DNA of 64,000 nucleotides from Tetragonia tetragonoides (Eukaryota > Streptophyta > Magnoliopsida > Caryophyllales > Aizoaceae). The stretch covers positions 42,740,766-42,804,765 of the forward strand of contig CM076147.1 of assembly GCA_038025085.1 (NCBI GenBank), in the 5' to 3' direction. The translations under genes and the position numbers were made by a program. The notes beneath the pieces are model-generated. The model did not search any database and was not told the DNA's origin. It saw only the letters and a list, made by a program, of their open reading frames with translations. Below are positions 54,852 through 64,000 of this stretch, piece after piece. Within the stretch, counting starts at the first letter, position 1, and the number at the start of each line of letters is the position of its first letter.

Positions 54852-57800
54852 GGGTCAATTTCAATTTGTTTCAGGAACCACTGGAAGGCAAAATCATCAC
54901 AAACTTCTCATCTTCAATATCCCACTATGGGGTTCGAATTACTGTCAATGGATCAGTCAATTTGCAGGTTCAACTATTTTCCCTTTGCTTCTTTTTACCT
55001 TTTCATTTGCTGAAAAAAATGGCGTTTTTAATATCAATTTGTGGTAACTAACAGGTTCGTGGTGGGTCAGCTGGGGTAATTGAATCTGTTGTTGGGGTTA
55101 TGAAACCCTTAACCGTTGTGTAAGTTTCTTCCTTTTTTTTTATTTTTTTCTCTTCGATTGCTCAATTTGTAACTCTGATTTTGCACAGTAAGCTGCATTC
55201 CTCAATTATAAAAGGGTTCATTTCAAATTTCCCCTTTTCTGGGGTAGTAAGATGATGCCCAAATTTTCCTAATTTATAATTTTTCAAAAGTTAATGTATG
55301 GGATTCAACTTTTGGTTATCTTGGCTTTGGTCAAAATTAAATCTTTAGAGTTAACATGTAGAGCATATTTGTACTGGATGACTTTTACCAGACTATTTCT
55401 GACCTAGTAGGCCTGTTCTTGGTTTGATTATTTATCTTCTATGCATATTGTTTTTAACAGGAATAAGAGTGTTGAAGTTAGACCTTCTGGGAAGATTAGT
55501 TCTGGCACAACAGAGGTATTTGTTTCTTCTGTCTACTTTTCTCTTGAAGCCTTTTAGTAGTGTACAGAAGCATTTGAACAGAAGCCATATTTGAGTATTC
55601 ATCATATTGGTCTTAGTTAATATCAAAGATCAGGAAATAGCAAATGCCATGGGAAAGTGAATGGGTCGTAGCATTGCATATCTTGATTCGAGGACAATAG
55701 TTCCCTTTCTCTGTTTCGTCTTGTAAATGGAGAAGTATTAGTAGTTTGGCATTTCAATTGTTCAGAGTTATAGGACTAAAACTCGTCGTGACAACTCTTC
55801 TTATCTTTATTCCTGATTTTGCGCTAATGGAAACATTCCTTTGGGATACAGACGGCATATCAGTGCCTCAGGAGAGGGTTGCAAAGGTGGGGCTGCCGAG
55901 TGGTGGATGTATCTTCCCCAGAAAGGGTGAGATGAAATGGGGCTGCTGGGTTGGGGTGAGGTGAAAGGGGATTGATAACTAGATGTAGCCTTGCCACTTA
56001 CTTTTTCTTCATCTGAACTGTCTGTGAATCTACCGACTAAATTCTTAGTTCTATCATAGACCTAGAGGTTCACTTGTGCCAAAATTAGGAAGCTTTCTGA
56101 GTTATCCATGCTTTTGAGTTAGTGGACTATCTGTGAATTTTAGGGGTTAATTTCTTAATTCTCTCAGAAAGCTTTGTGTTCAACATCTTTGCTTCCAAAG
56201 TCTGTCTATGCTTCTAAGCTGATCGACATATGAAATATTGGACCCATTCCAATGATTTACAAATGTTACAAATTCTGTGCCTTGTATGTTCTGGTCTATT
56301 ACTTACCTCCTATGATGACAGATACCTTTTTCACTGCTTTTAAGACAACCAGGAGAGGACAAGCCAAAATTCTATGAGACATTTCACGGGGCAAATATAA
56401 GCATCCAGGCATGTTCTCAGTTATTTACCAAAATCTCCTTGCTGGCGTATAATCCTCTATGTAGTCTGTCCCTTAAGCACTTGCTTCCTATGCTATTGAG
56501 AATTTAGCTTCTGCAATGTCAAATATTCTGATTAAATATAAGTACTCTGTCAGTACCTCCTAACTGTAGATATAGCACGGGGGTACCTACACAAGTCCTT
56601 GTCATCGACTCTGGAGTTTATCATCGAAAGCCAGAAAGGTACCTTCAGTTTACTCTTTTGTCTGGTAGATTGGACTTTAGAAGGAAAAGGATGAAGGGAG
56701 AAGGGTGGTGGATGGGGTCATATGTACATATAAACTGCACACTAATTTTGTTGTTTGCATTCCTTATCCAGATGAACTGCCTGAGCTGCCAATTTCGCCT
56801 GAACTCGTCCTCTTCTATATCACTCAAGACACACAAAGGCACCCAATGCTCCCTGAACTAAAAGCAGGTATTTTGCTCATTCACCTATTTTTCTTATTTC
56901 AGCTAATGCCCTAGACGATTGTGTCTTTGATTCTTGAAAATCAATACATGGTTCTTTTGTTATATGTCCTTACTGGTACAAAGCATTAGTCTGTAGTGCC
57001 TAAAAGCAAAATGTTACTCCACGGCTTTCTAAATTACATCAATCTGCAACCCTTTTTTTTTTGGCAGTTTCCTTTGTGATGTTGTTGATATTATTACTAG
57101 TATTTCAATTTGTGAAGGCCAAGTTCCACTTAGCACAGAGGTTCTTTATTTATTGTTATTGTTACAAGTTCACGGTAGTTAATATTATACAAGTTAAGTT
57201 GTAACTGTCAACTATTTGTCCTCAGTCAGCAGCTTACCCATCGGGTTTTCTTTCACAGGTGGCTTCCGTGTAAGTGGCAAAATTCCCACTCAATGTTCAT
57301 TATCAGGTGCACTCGGAGGGGAGATGACTGTAGAAGCATCTGGATTGCCAATCCAGTCCATCGATATCCACTTGATACGTGTAGAATCCATTCTTGTTGG
57401 AGATAAAATTGTATCAGAAACATCTTTGATTCAAACAACTCAGGTTTTATCTTTTTATTATTTTTTTTAGAAACTGACTTGTGAAGTAGTGGTTTAACCT
57501 GAACTAACTTTTCCCCCTGCCTTTTAGTAGATAGCAGATGGAGATGTCTGTCGCAGCCTGACTTTACCCATCTATATTTTACTTCCACGTCTATTAACTT
57601 GTCCAACAGTCTTTGCAGGGTAAGTCTTATTTAGCTGTATAATATTGTTATTACCTAAATTCTTGCAGTGTTTTGTCATGTATTTTTACTCTCTTATAGT
57701 TTGATTGAATAGTTTGATGCATGCAGAAGCTGAACAGATACGTAACTAGTTTCCTGGCATAATAAAATTGAAATAACATCAATAAGTTTTATGCCCACCC

Positions 57801-58770
57801 TGTTTCCTTTTTTAATGGATTGAATGTGATAAAAGAAAGAAAGGAAGGGAAATGACGGATATGAACCTCTACCTCAATATTTTGTGAGACATTCTTAAGC
57901 TTAGGAGATAATCTAATGATGTAATTGGATGTACTTCACTTAAACCACCCTTATCAGTTGAGTTTAATCCAACTCTCAGAATACGGCTCACTTAAGGAAT
58001 ACGATGGCTAAGTGCACCTGTTCCTGTTCTAACCTCCTGAAATTAGAAATTAGAAATTAGAATTGCTGCAATCTTAGACTCCATTGTGAGTGAGACACTC
58101 GAATTTCATTAATCAAACAACCTGACCACTACATTAGCTCTGAACTTCTTGTTGCTCATTTACTGCTGGCATATGTGCAAGACTGCAAGCTATAATTTAA
58201 GATGTACTAATCAAACCTGGTTAGTTGATTTCAGTAAAATGCCTGGAGCTTTTATATACTTATAGACAGCTTGTTTGGTGTCTGGATTTCATCTTTGTCA
58301 CTTGTATTCCCTGATGCTTCTTTTCTGTTTTAGAAAATATTTAAGTGAAGGTCACTATTTTAAAGGTTTTAACATTTCTAGCTGACTGCAGCTAAATATT
58401 TCAGCATGGAACTATACTGTGCCTGCTTAATTGCTTCTGGATCTCTTAGATTGTCCTATAGTCCAACTCCGCTTTTGGTTGCCATGAAATTTCACGACTG
58501 TTGATGATTTGTCTTGCAGTCCGTTCTCTATTGAGTTCAAGGTTTCCATTGTTATCAGCTTCCAATCAGAGCTTAGCAGACTGCATCCGAAATCTGATCC
58601 TACAACGCCAAGACCTTGGGTAGGCACCAAATTTTAGCATTACTGATTGAACTCAACATCTTACCTTATCTGTATTATGTGTCTGAGTCCTTTAGTCTGA
58701 AATACTTTCAATTTATAATTTGCAGCGTGCTGTGGAAACATTACCACTTGAACTAGTCCGAACGAGGTGA
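54735..58770 (+). CDS. VPS26C: VPS26C (DSCR3 homologue), Commander/retriever subunit
   Basis: Eleven exons join in phase to 951 bp (316 residues): 54735-54785, 54875-54967, 55055-55119, 55461-55515, 56322-56408, 56554-56638, 56772-56867, 57259-57443, 57531-57619, 58520-58619 and 58726-58770. The protein follows the arrestin-fold VPS26C family throughout: MSLAIKLSRSNRIYRPD, EPLEGKIITNFSSSISHYGV, VEVRPSGKISSGTTE, KFYETFHGANISIQ, ITQDTQRHPMLPELKAGGFR, ETSLIQTTQIADGDVCRSLT, LPIYILLPRLLTCP and the C-terminal LPLELVRTR. VPS26C, formerly DSCR3, works with VPS35L and VPS29 in endosomal recycling (retriever). In plants it affects root-hair growth; that is family knowledge. Intron 5 has a GC donor (CAG|GCATGT). 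Exon 9 follows a TAGTAG tandem acceptor. The chosen ATG begins the conserved MSLAIKL; an upstream in-frame ATG at 54702 is less likely. Confidence 0.93.
54825..54849. repeat. (CT)n in VPS26C intron 1
   Basis: Thirteen or so CT units in the 89-bp first intron, which supply a polypyrimidine tract well upstream of the acceptor. Confidence 0.85.
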
Positions 58771-59445
58771 AGTTTCTAAAGTCATGTAGTCCTTTGTGGT
58801 TGATTTGGATTCCATTTGTACATTGACAATAACGTGTTGTTGGTTTTTTACAGTGGCCTGGAATAATGTAAAGTAGTTTGGTCGCTTGGTAGTTTCGCAG
58901 CTAATAATGTAAATTCTACTCCGTTCTGTTGTATTGTAGCTGCAGTGAAGTTTTTCTTAGGTGTAAAATTACATTGTACGAGTATCAATGGCTTCTTTAC
59001 CACCTTGTAGCATATTAGCATCGGACAGAGATGGAAATATGTGATTTTCGACCAGTCGACTTGTTCTGAAGTATTACTAAATTATTGGATTTACTGATTT
59101 ATTTTCTGCTGCAAGCCTGCTTGCCGAAGTTCATATATTCCCATAATCTGTAGCTTCAAGATCAGAAAATGAGCTTTTGTTAGGTATCGCTTGTCTGTCA
59201 AAACTCAGTTTAATAGGCGAGATAGAATTGAAAGTTGTCACAGAAGAGCTGATAACTGGAGGGACACTAACAAAGTAACAGTGAACATCATCTGAGTGGC
59301 AAATTTGACCAAAACTATTGGAACATTTCAAATTAAGGACAAAAGGTAATTTACTTCTTTATTAATTTGTGAAACCCTTTAAAATTTGTGATTCATGAAT
59401 GAGAAACAAATGATTTAAAATCAAATCAGAATGTCTTGTGTTGAC

Positions 59446-59779
59446 TTAGTTCACCGTGGACCAAGTAATTTTGAGGGGTGGCTATAGGTGAAGTAGGGGG
59501 CGGCTCCAGGTAAAGTAGGGGGGTGGGTACAAGTGAGTAATTTTGAGGGGTGACTGCAGGTGAAGTAAGGGATGGCTGCAGGTGAAGTAAGGGGTGGCTC
59601 CAGATAAAGCAGGGGGTGGCTCCAGGTGAAGTAGGGGTAGTGCCAAGTATAAATTTGAGGGGTGACTCTAGGTGAAGTAGAGGTGACTCCAGGTGAAGTA
59701 GAGGTGACTCCACTTTTAGAAAGGGATGACTCCAGGTGAATTAGGGAATAATTTCAAATATTGGTCCACCATGAACTAA
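59446..59779. mobile_element. TIR element filled with 20-bp repeats
   Basis: The ends TTAGTTCACCGTGGACCAA (left) and TTGGTCCACCATGAACTAA (right) are inverted with two mismatches. The 334-bp interior consists of about twelve copies of a 20-30-bp unit like GGGTGACTCCAGGTGAAGTA. Because the tips are near-palindromic the exact target duplication cannot be fixed. Confidence 0.75.
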
Positions 59780-60162
59780 ATCCGCATAAGTTTTTGTACA
59801 ATCTCTATGCCTCTTCCATTCAAGAAAAAAAAAACTTTTGTGCCCACCTTATACTAGGGAAAATTATCCATTGCATCAAAACCTAGAGTATATGTTTATA
59901 TCAACCTCAACCTTTGTGCCTTTACACGAAAGAAATAGGGAAGAAGAGGAAAACTATAAACATTGTAATCAGTGGGTCACATCTGAGTTCGGTGTTCAGG
60001 TCGTGTAATTTCCACAGATCGGGTTAGGTTGATTCCCGAATAGATATTTCGGGTCAGATTCGGATTGGGTTGCAGTCTATCTAAAAATTTCTTGGGTTGG
60101 GTATTGGTTTTGACTTTTGGGTCTGTTGACAAAGTTTCTGTATAGGACTCCTGTAGAAAATA

Positions 60163-60407
60163 CTCTCTTCATCCCGTAATTACGTTGTTAATTGTTTTTT
60201 AGAGGTCAAACTTTACAAACTTTAACCGTTAATATATAGAAAAATATAAAGATTGACAATGTAAAAAATTTATTGTTAGATTTGTTTTTAATAGTACTTT
60301 TGAAAAATCATATTTTTATAATTTTTATATTCATAGATTTATAGTTATTTATGGTTAAAGTTGTGCCTTGGAGACCGCGATAAAGTAATTAACACGACGG
60401 AGGGATT
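60163..60407. mobile_element. Degenerate Stowaway-like MITE
   Basis: The left end CTCTCTTCATCCCGTAATTA and the right end CGACGGAGGGATTAC (reverse complement GTAATCCCTCCGTCG) are decayed Stowaway termini. The interior is AT-rich. Target bases are no longer certain. Confidence 0.5.
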
Positions 60408-60465
60408 ACATAACCCAAAACTTCAGTGTGTGTCATCTTCTCTCTCCTTACTGTACTTGTAAGAA

Positions 60466-63400
60466 ATGGAGAAATTGAAGAAAGTGGTAACAGAAATCGC
60501 TTACGCTCATGATTTCTCCAAACTATCCTCACTTCACCGTTCACTTGTCCCTGTACTTTCCGCAGCTTCAACATTCTATAGTCTCTCTCTTTCTATTCGC
60601 CATCAACTTTACTTCTTGGGCATCTTTAGCAAGCGCAAGTAAGTTCCTTTTTCCAGTCACTATTCTTTTATACTCTGATGTTTGTCTCAATTGGGTTTCT
60701 ATAGTTGATTCATTGGCTGATTGTTGTTGTTTTGTTTATTTTGTGTAACAACAAATTGAAGGTTGCCGATACCAGTGATAAGTGTGGGGAATTTGACGTG
60801 GGGAGGAAATGGGAAAACCCCAATGGTTGAGTTTCTCTCTCTTTGGTTTTCTCATTCTGGGATTTCTCCCCTCATTCTCTCTAGGGTATTTTCTCTTTCT
60901 CTCTCACATTACCTTAACAAAGTGAAAAATTGTTTCTTTTCTGGGTTTTCAATTTGTTAACCATTAAAATGTTCTATCTGGGTTTTCTAGATTAGTTTTG
61001 GTTGACCCTTTCAAGTATTGATATTTGCAAATCCGATTGAATGTTTATGTATTTGAGCTAATGATGATGTAGGAGACATTGATAGAGGAAACCAATGATT
61101 GTGTAAGGATTGCCTCACTTGTATAATTAGGCAACACTGTTGTAGCGAATTGCCTAGTAATGTTTACTCGGTGTTCATATGTAAGCATATAGATGAAACT
61201 TAGGTGGTGTTTACTTGCTTGCAATCAAATGCAATGCAATGCAATGCAATCATTTTATAGGGTAAATGTGAAGTGGAAAAGGAAAGAGGTGGAGGAAGGA
61301 GATGGGAAAAGTGAGATTGATTTCATCATTCAAAGTAATTATCATTACATGTAAATAGTTGAGCAATTGTGATTACATTGAATCATGCAATCAACTCCAC
61401 TTTTCTCATCCCCCTCCTCCCACTTCTTTATTTTTCACCCCACGTTTACTCTATAAAATGATTGCATTGCATACATTTGATTGCATGCAAGTAAACGAGC
61501 CCTTAGATGTTCCGCTTTGGTAAATTGTGATGTTTTTTGGGGTGAAAATGTGTTCCTTCAATCCCTGAAATTACAAATATTTTCATATAATTTTTTGAAC
61601 TGGTAATGTGACTATTAATTCTGGACAAAGGGGTACATTTCTTACTCTGATTTTGTAGCATATCCCTTTTAGCTGTTTGCATCATGGCTTAGTAAATAAT
61701 AAGTGTTAAGAGAAGAGCATATTATAACTGCTTATCTGAGGCAGGCACAAAGTATATTAAGGGACTTTGTTAATTGCATCGATTGCAACCATAATAATTT
61801 CTCTTGTCACCCTATGGTTTGAAACTAAAGGTCTGTCTGACTTCACATTACTTATCCTCGATGCTTTATTTTCTATGGAAATCATTCTACTAGCTGGCCT
61901 GCAATCAAAGGTGTCAGTGCTCTGCACTGAACTTCTTGATGGTTGTTGTGATATAGGGTTATAATTTGAAGGACACTCTCTCTATCCCACATTATGTGAA
62001 AATTAGGTAAGGGTCAAAGATCGCCATCTATAAGTTAGCTTCACTGAAATCTTGATTGGATAAACTGTGGATAAACTATAAGAATGATTTGGAAACTCTT
62101 GGAAGATAACAACTTAAAAAAGTTCAATATTGGCGATAATGAAAATGAGTTTTGAAAGGAATCTTGTCACGAATACTTTGACTCTCATAGATTGAGCATA
62201 CCCTGAAGTTTTGACTGAGGAAGTATAATCAACAAACTTTTAGGCAAAGCGATACCATCATATCTTGAGTGCTACTTACAGAAGTACTCCGTATATGATT
62301 TGCACTTAAACTGTCTAGTCAGCATTCTCTGTGCGCAGAAGATAAGAGAACCCATTTCTGCTTCAACTAATTCTACTTGTGGTATGTCAACTCAAGTGCC
62401 ATGTTATTATTGCATAGGGCTATGCTGGAGGTGATGAAGTGAAAATGCTACACAGACATCTTGCAGGAACATCTGCAAAGGTTGGCGTTGGTGCAGACAG
62501 GGCAACAACTGCTGCTTGTTTTCTTGAGAGATTTGGCTATATAGATTCGTTCGCTAATGGTTCCTTTAAAAGCTTGCTCTCTGATAAGAAAGTGGAGAAA
62601 GGTGTTACTTTTGGTAAAGTTGGTGTTGCTATTCTAGATGACGGAATGCAGGTAATTGTGCTTTTTGTCATGCTACTTTTCTTATACAATTTTTCATATA
62701 TCATTTTTCTTTATTTTTTTTTTCTTCCTTATTATTTTTTGTGCACCTTGGTTTATTGCTTTTGCGAGTTCCCCATTCCTTCAGCATACATTTTCAAGCA
62801 ATTGAGTTTCATACTTCATAGCTTGTTTGGCTTTTCACCAGTTTATGGTCATCCCTTCACAACATCCCACCTGGATACCAGCTTATGCTAACTGATTCAC
62901 CTGTCATAGAATGTTGGTAGCAGCATCGTGCAGTAGGCACTTGAACATAAGTTATGTGCTTGTTAGGTGTTTGCTTGATATTTAAAGTGTGTTTGTATGA
63001 CAGACAGCATGTACGCTTATCGCGTGATTTGGAGATTGTGATGATAAATGGATTGATGCCATGGGGAAATAATCATCTGCTTCCTCTAGGACCTCAGAGA
63101 GAACCATTACATTCCCTTGTCCGAGCAGATGTTGCTGTGATCCACCATGCTGATCTGGTATGTTCAAGACATCTTGTAGGTTATATTCTCACTTGGCTCT
63201 GTATTTTCACTCTGGATAAAGTTTGGGCTCCAACATCCATTGTGAATAGTGCGATGCCTGCAAATGTATGTGTTGTGGTCAGTTTACTACCAAACAGAAT
63301 TATTTTGCATGAATATGCAGGTTTCAGAGGAAGATCTTATCAACCTCAAACGTAGAATTCAAGGGGTGAAGGAAATTCTCCCTGTCTTCTTCAGTAGAAT

Positions 63401-64000
63401 GGCCCCAACTCACTTCTTAACAGTTAGCAGTATGCAAGGTAAAATACCTTTGCAAGCTGTAAAAAGCAGAGTCTTACTATGTGTTTCTGCTATTGGTTCT
63501 CCTGATGCATTTGTGAAGTGTGTTGAGAAGGTATGTTCTTCTCCTATTTTGGGCAATCATATTCACTTTGAAGTGCTTTATGCTTTCACACACAGAATTA
63601 GTTTTAGTTTTTGGACTCTGCTGATGTCATTGTCTTCCGCTGCTGCAGCTAGGACCACTGCTTGTTGATCAGCTGCATTACAGAGACCATTATTTCTTTC
63701 AACCTAAGGTAGATTGACCTTTCATCTGTGCCAGTTATGTACATTTTCTGTTATATATGACCTTCTCCATCCAGCTTTTCCTGTGATATGCCTCTGTACA
63801 CTCAATACATTTCACGTTCCATGTCAATATGTGGTTCTTTTGGTACATTTTTCTGCTTAAATCACATTTATCGTAATTGTATATTATCATTGAAACAGGA
63901 TATTGGCATGATGAAGAGGAGGCTTGAAGAGATGCAGAAAAGTTTTGGATCTAGACCTATTGTTGTTATAACAGAAAAGGTGGGTAGATCTATGAATCTT
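60466..64000 (+). CDS. LPXK: Tetraacyldisaccharide 4'-kinase (LpxK), 5' part
   Basis: Seven exons are present: 60466-60638, 60762-60885, 62418-62651, 63008-63157, 63321-63530, 63649-63708 and 63899-63979. All keep phase with GT-AG borders, giving 344 residues before the gene leaves the window. Exon 1 (MEKLKKVVTEIAYAHDFSKL) has the amphipathic membrane-associated start of LpxK. Exon 2 holds the P-loop GNLTWGGNGKTP (67-78). Exon 3 continues GYAGGDEVKMLHRHL and ends VAILDDGMQ, and exon 4 gives HVRLSRDLEIVMINGLMPWG. This matches the plant mitochondrial LpxK (At3g20480), which phosphorylates the 4' position of a lipid A-like disaccharide. The C-terminal part lies beyond 64000. Intron 2 contains a MITE. 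Confidence 0.92.
61203..61502. mobile_element. Tourist-like MITE in LPXK intron 2
   Basis: The left end GGTGGTGTTTACTTGCTTGC pairs with the right end, whose reverse complement is GGGCTCGTTTACTTGCATGC. Inner similarity continues with AATCAAATG and TGCAATG. TTA flanks both sides (61200-61202 and 61503-61505). The 300-bp element contains ATGCA-type pentamers near the ends and no gene. Confidence 0.88.

Larger units (their letters stand above)
58771..60465. other. Intergenic with two MITE-like elements
   Basis: The VPS26C 3' untranslated region lies at the left and the LpxK promoter and leader at the right (CTCTCTCCTTACTG near 60440). Between them are the elements at 59446-59779 and 60163-60407. 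No gene was recognised. Confidence 0.4.

Noticed and set aside
61200..61505. Inverted ATGCA-rich ends as a hairpin regulatory RNA
   Set aside because: The TTA duplications and TIRs explain them as a MITE.

Overview
This 64-kb window looks like nuclear DNA of a dicot plant. The genes carry GT-AG introns (one GC-AG), AT-rich introns and many short terminal-inverted-repeat (TIR) elements, and the products are land-plant families: F-box, NAC, a mitochondrial polyprenyl synthase, VPS26C and a plant LpxK. Several repeats (Stowaway-like ends, TTCAG-rich Tourist-like elements) feel like Caryophyllales such as spinach or beet, but that is only an impression. No bacterial-style operons, tRNA genes, rRNA genes or CRISPR arrays were seen.

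Layout. 0.5-1.6 kb: broken F-box/DUF295 gene (-). 1.8-6.1 kb: two small MITE-like elements, then a striking 3-kb inverted-repeat structure with ~0.63-kb arms, each holding an array of 20-bp palindromes. 6.1-7.6 kb: frameshifted F-box gene (+) whose 3' end is the founder of a 120-bp tandem repeat. 9.1 kb: truncated SKP1-like copy. 10.4-18.1 kb: three-exon NAC gene (-) whose second intron holds a structurally complete Copia retrotransposon with LTRs identical by eye and a CTAAC target duplication. 19.3-20.2 kb: unrecognised acidic multi-pass membrane protein (-). 21.9-23.1 kb: protein with three ubiquitin-like folds (+). 24.6-29.8 kb: bromodomain protein, nine exons (-). 29.8-35.4 kb: gene-free, with a tRNA-derived SINE, a 5'-truncated LINE with a 15-bp target duplication, a long Stowaway-like element and a MITE. 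35.4-44.8 kb: solanesyl diphosphate synthase, twelve exons (+); its introns hold the first exon of an ArsA-like chloroplast ATPase and two SINEs. 48.1-49.7 kb: intronless ERT2-like protein (-). 51.3-51.8 kb: small secreted cysteine-rich peptide with a cystine-knot spacing (-). 53.2 kb: nuclear insert of plastid rpoB. 54.7-58.8 kb: VPS26C, eleven exons (+). 59.4 and 60.2 kb: MITEs. 60.5 kb to the right edge: the first seven exons of tetraacyldisaccharide 4'-kinase (+), with a MITE in intron 2.

The genes do not form a pathway. The intact ones are housekeeping functions: polyprenyl-chain synthesis for ubiquinone/plastoquinone, endosomal recycling, chromatin reading and a mitochondrial lipid A-like pathway. 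Between them lie decaying ubiquitin-ligase parts (two F-box genes, one SKP1) and young and old transposons. Exon boundaries were placed by hand from GT/AG signals, continuity of reading phase and family similarity, without alignments.
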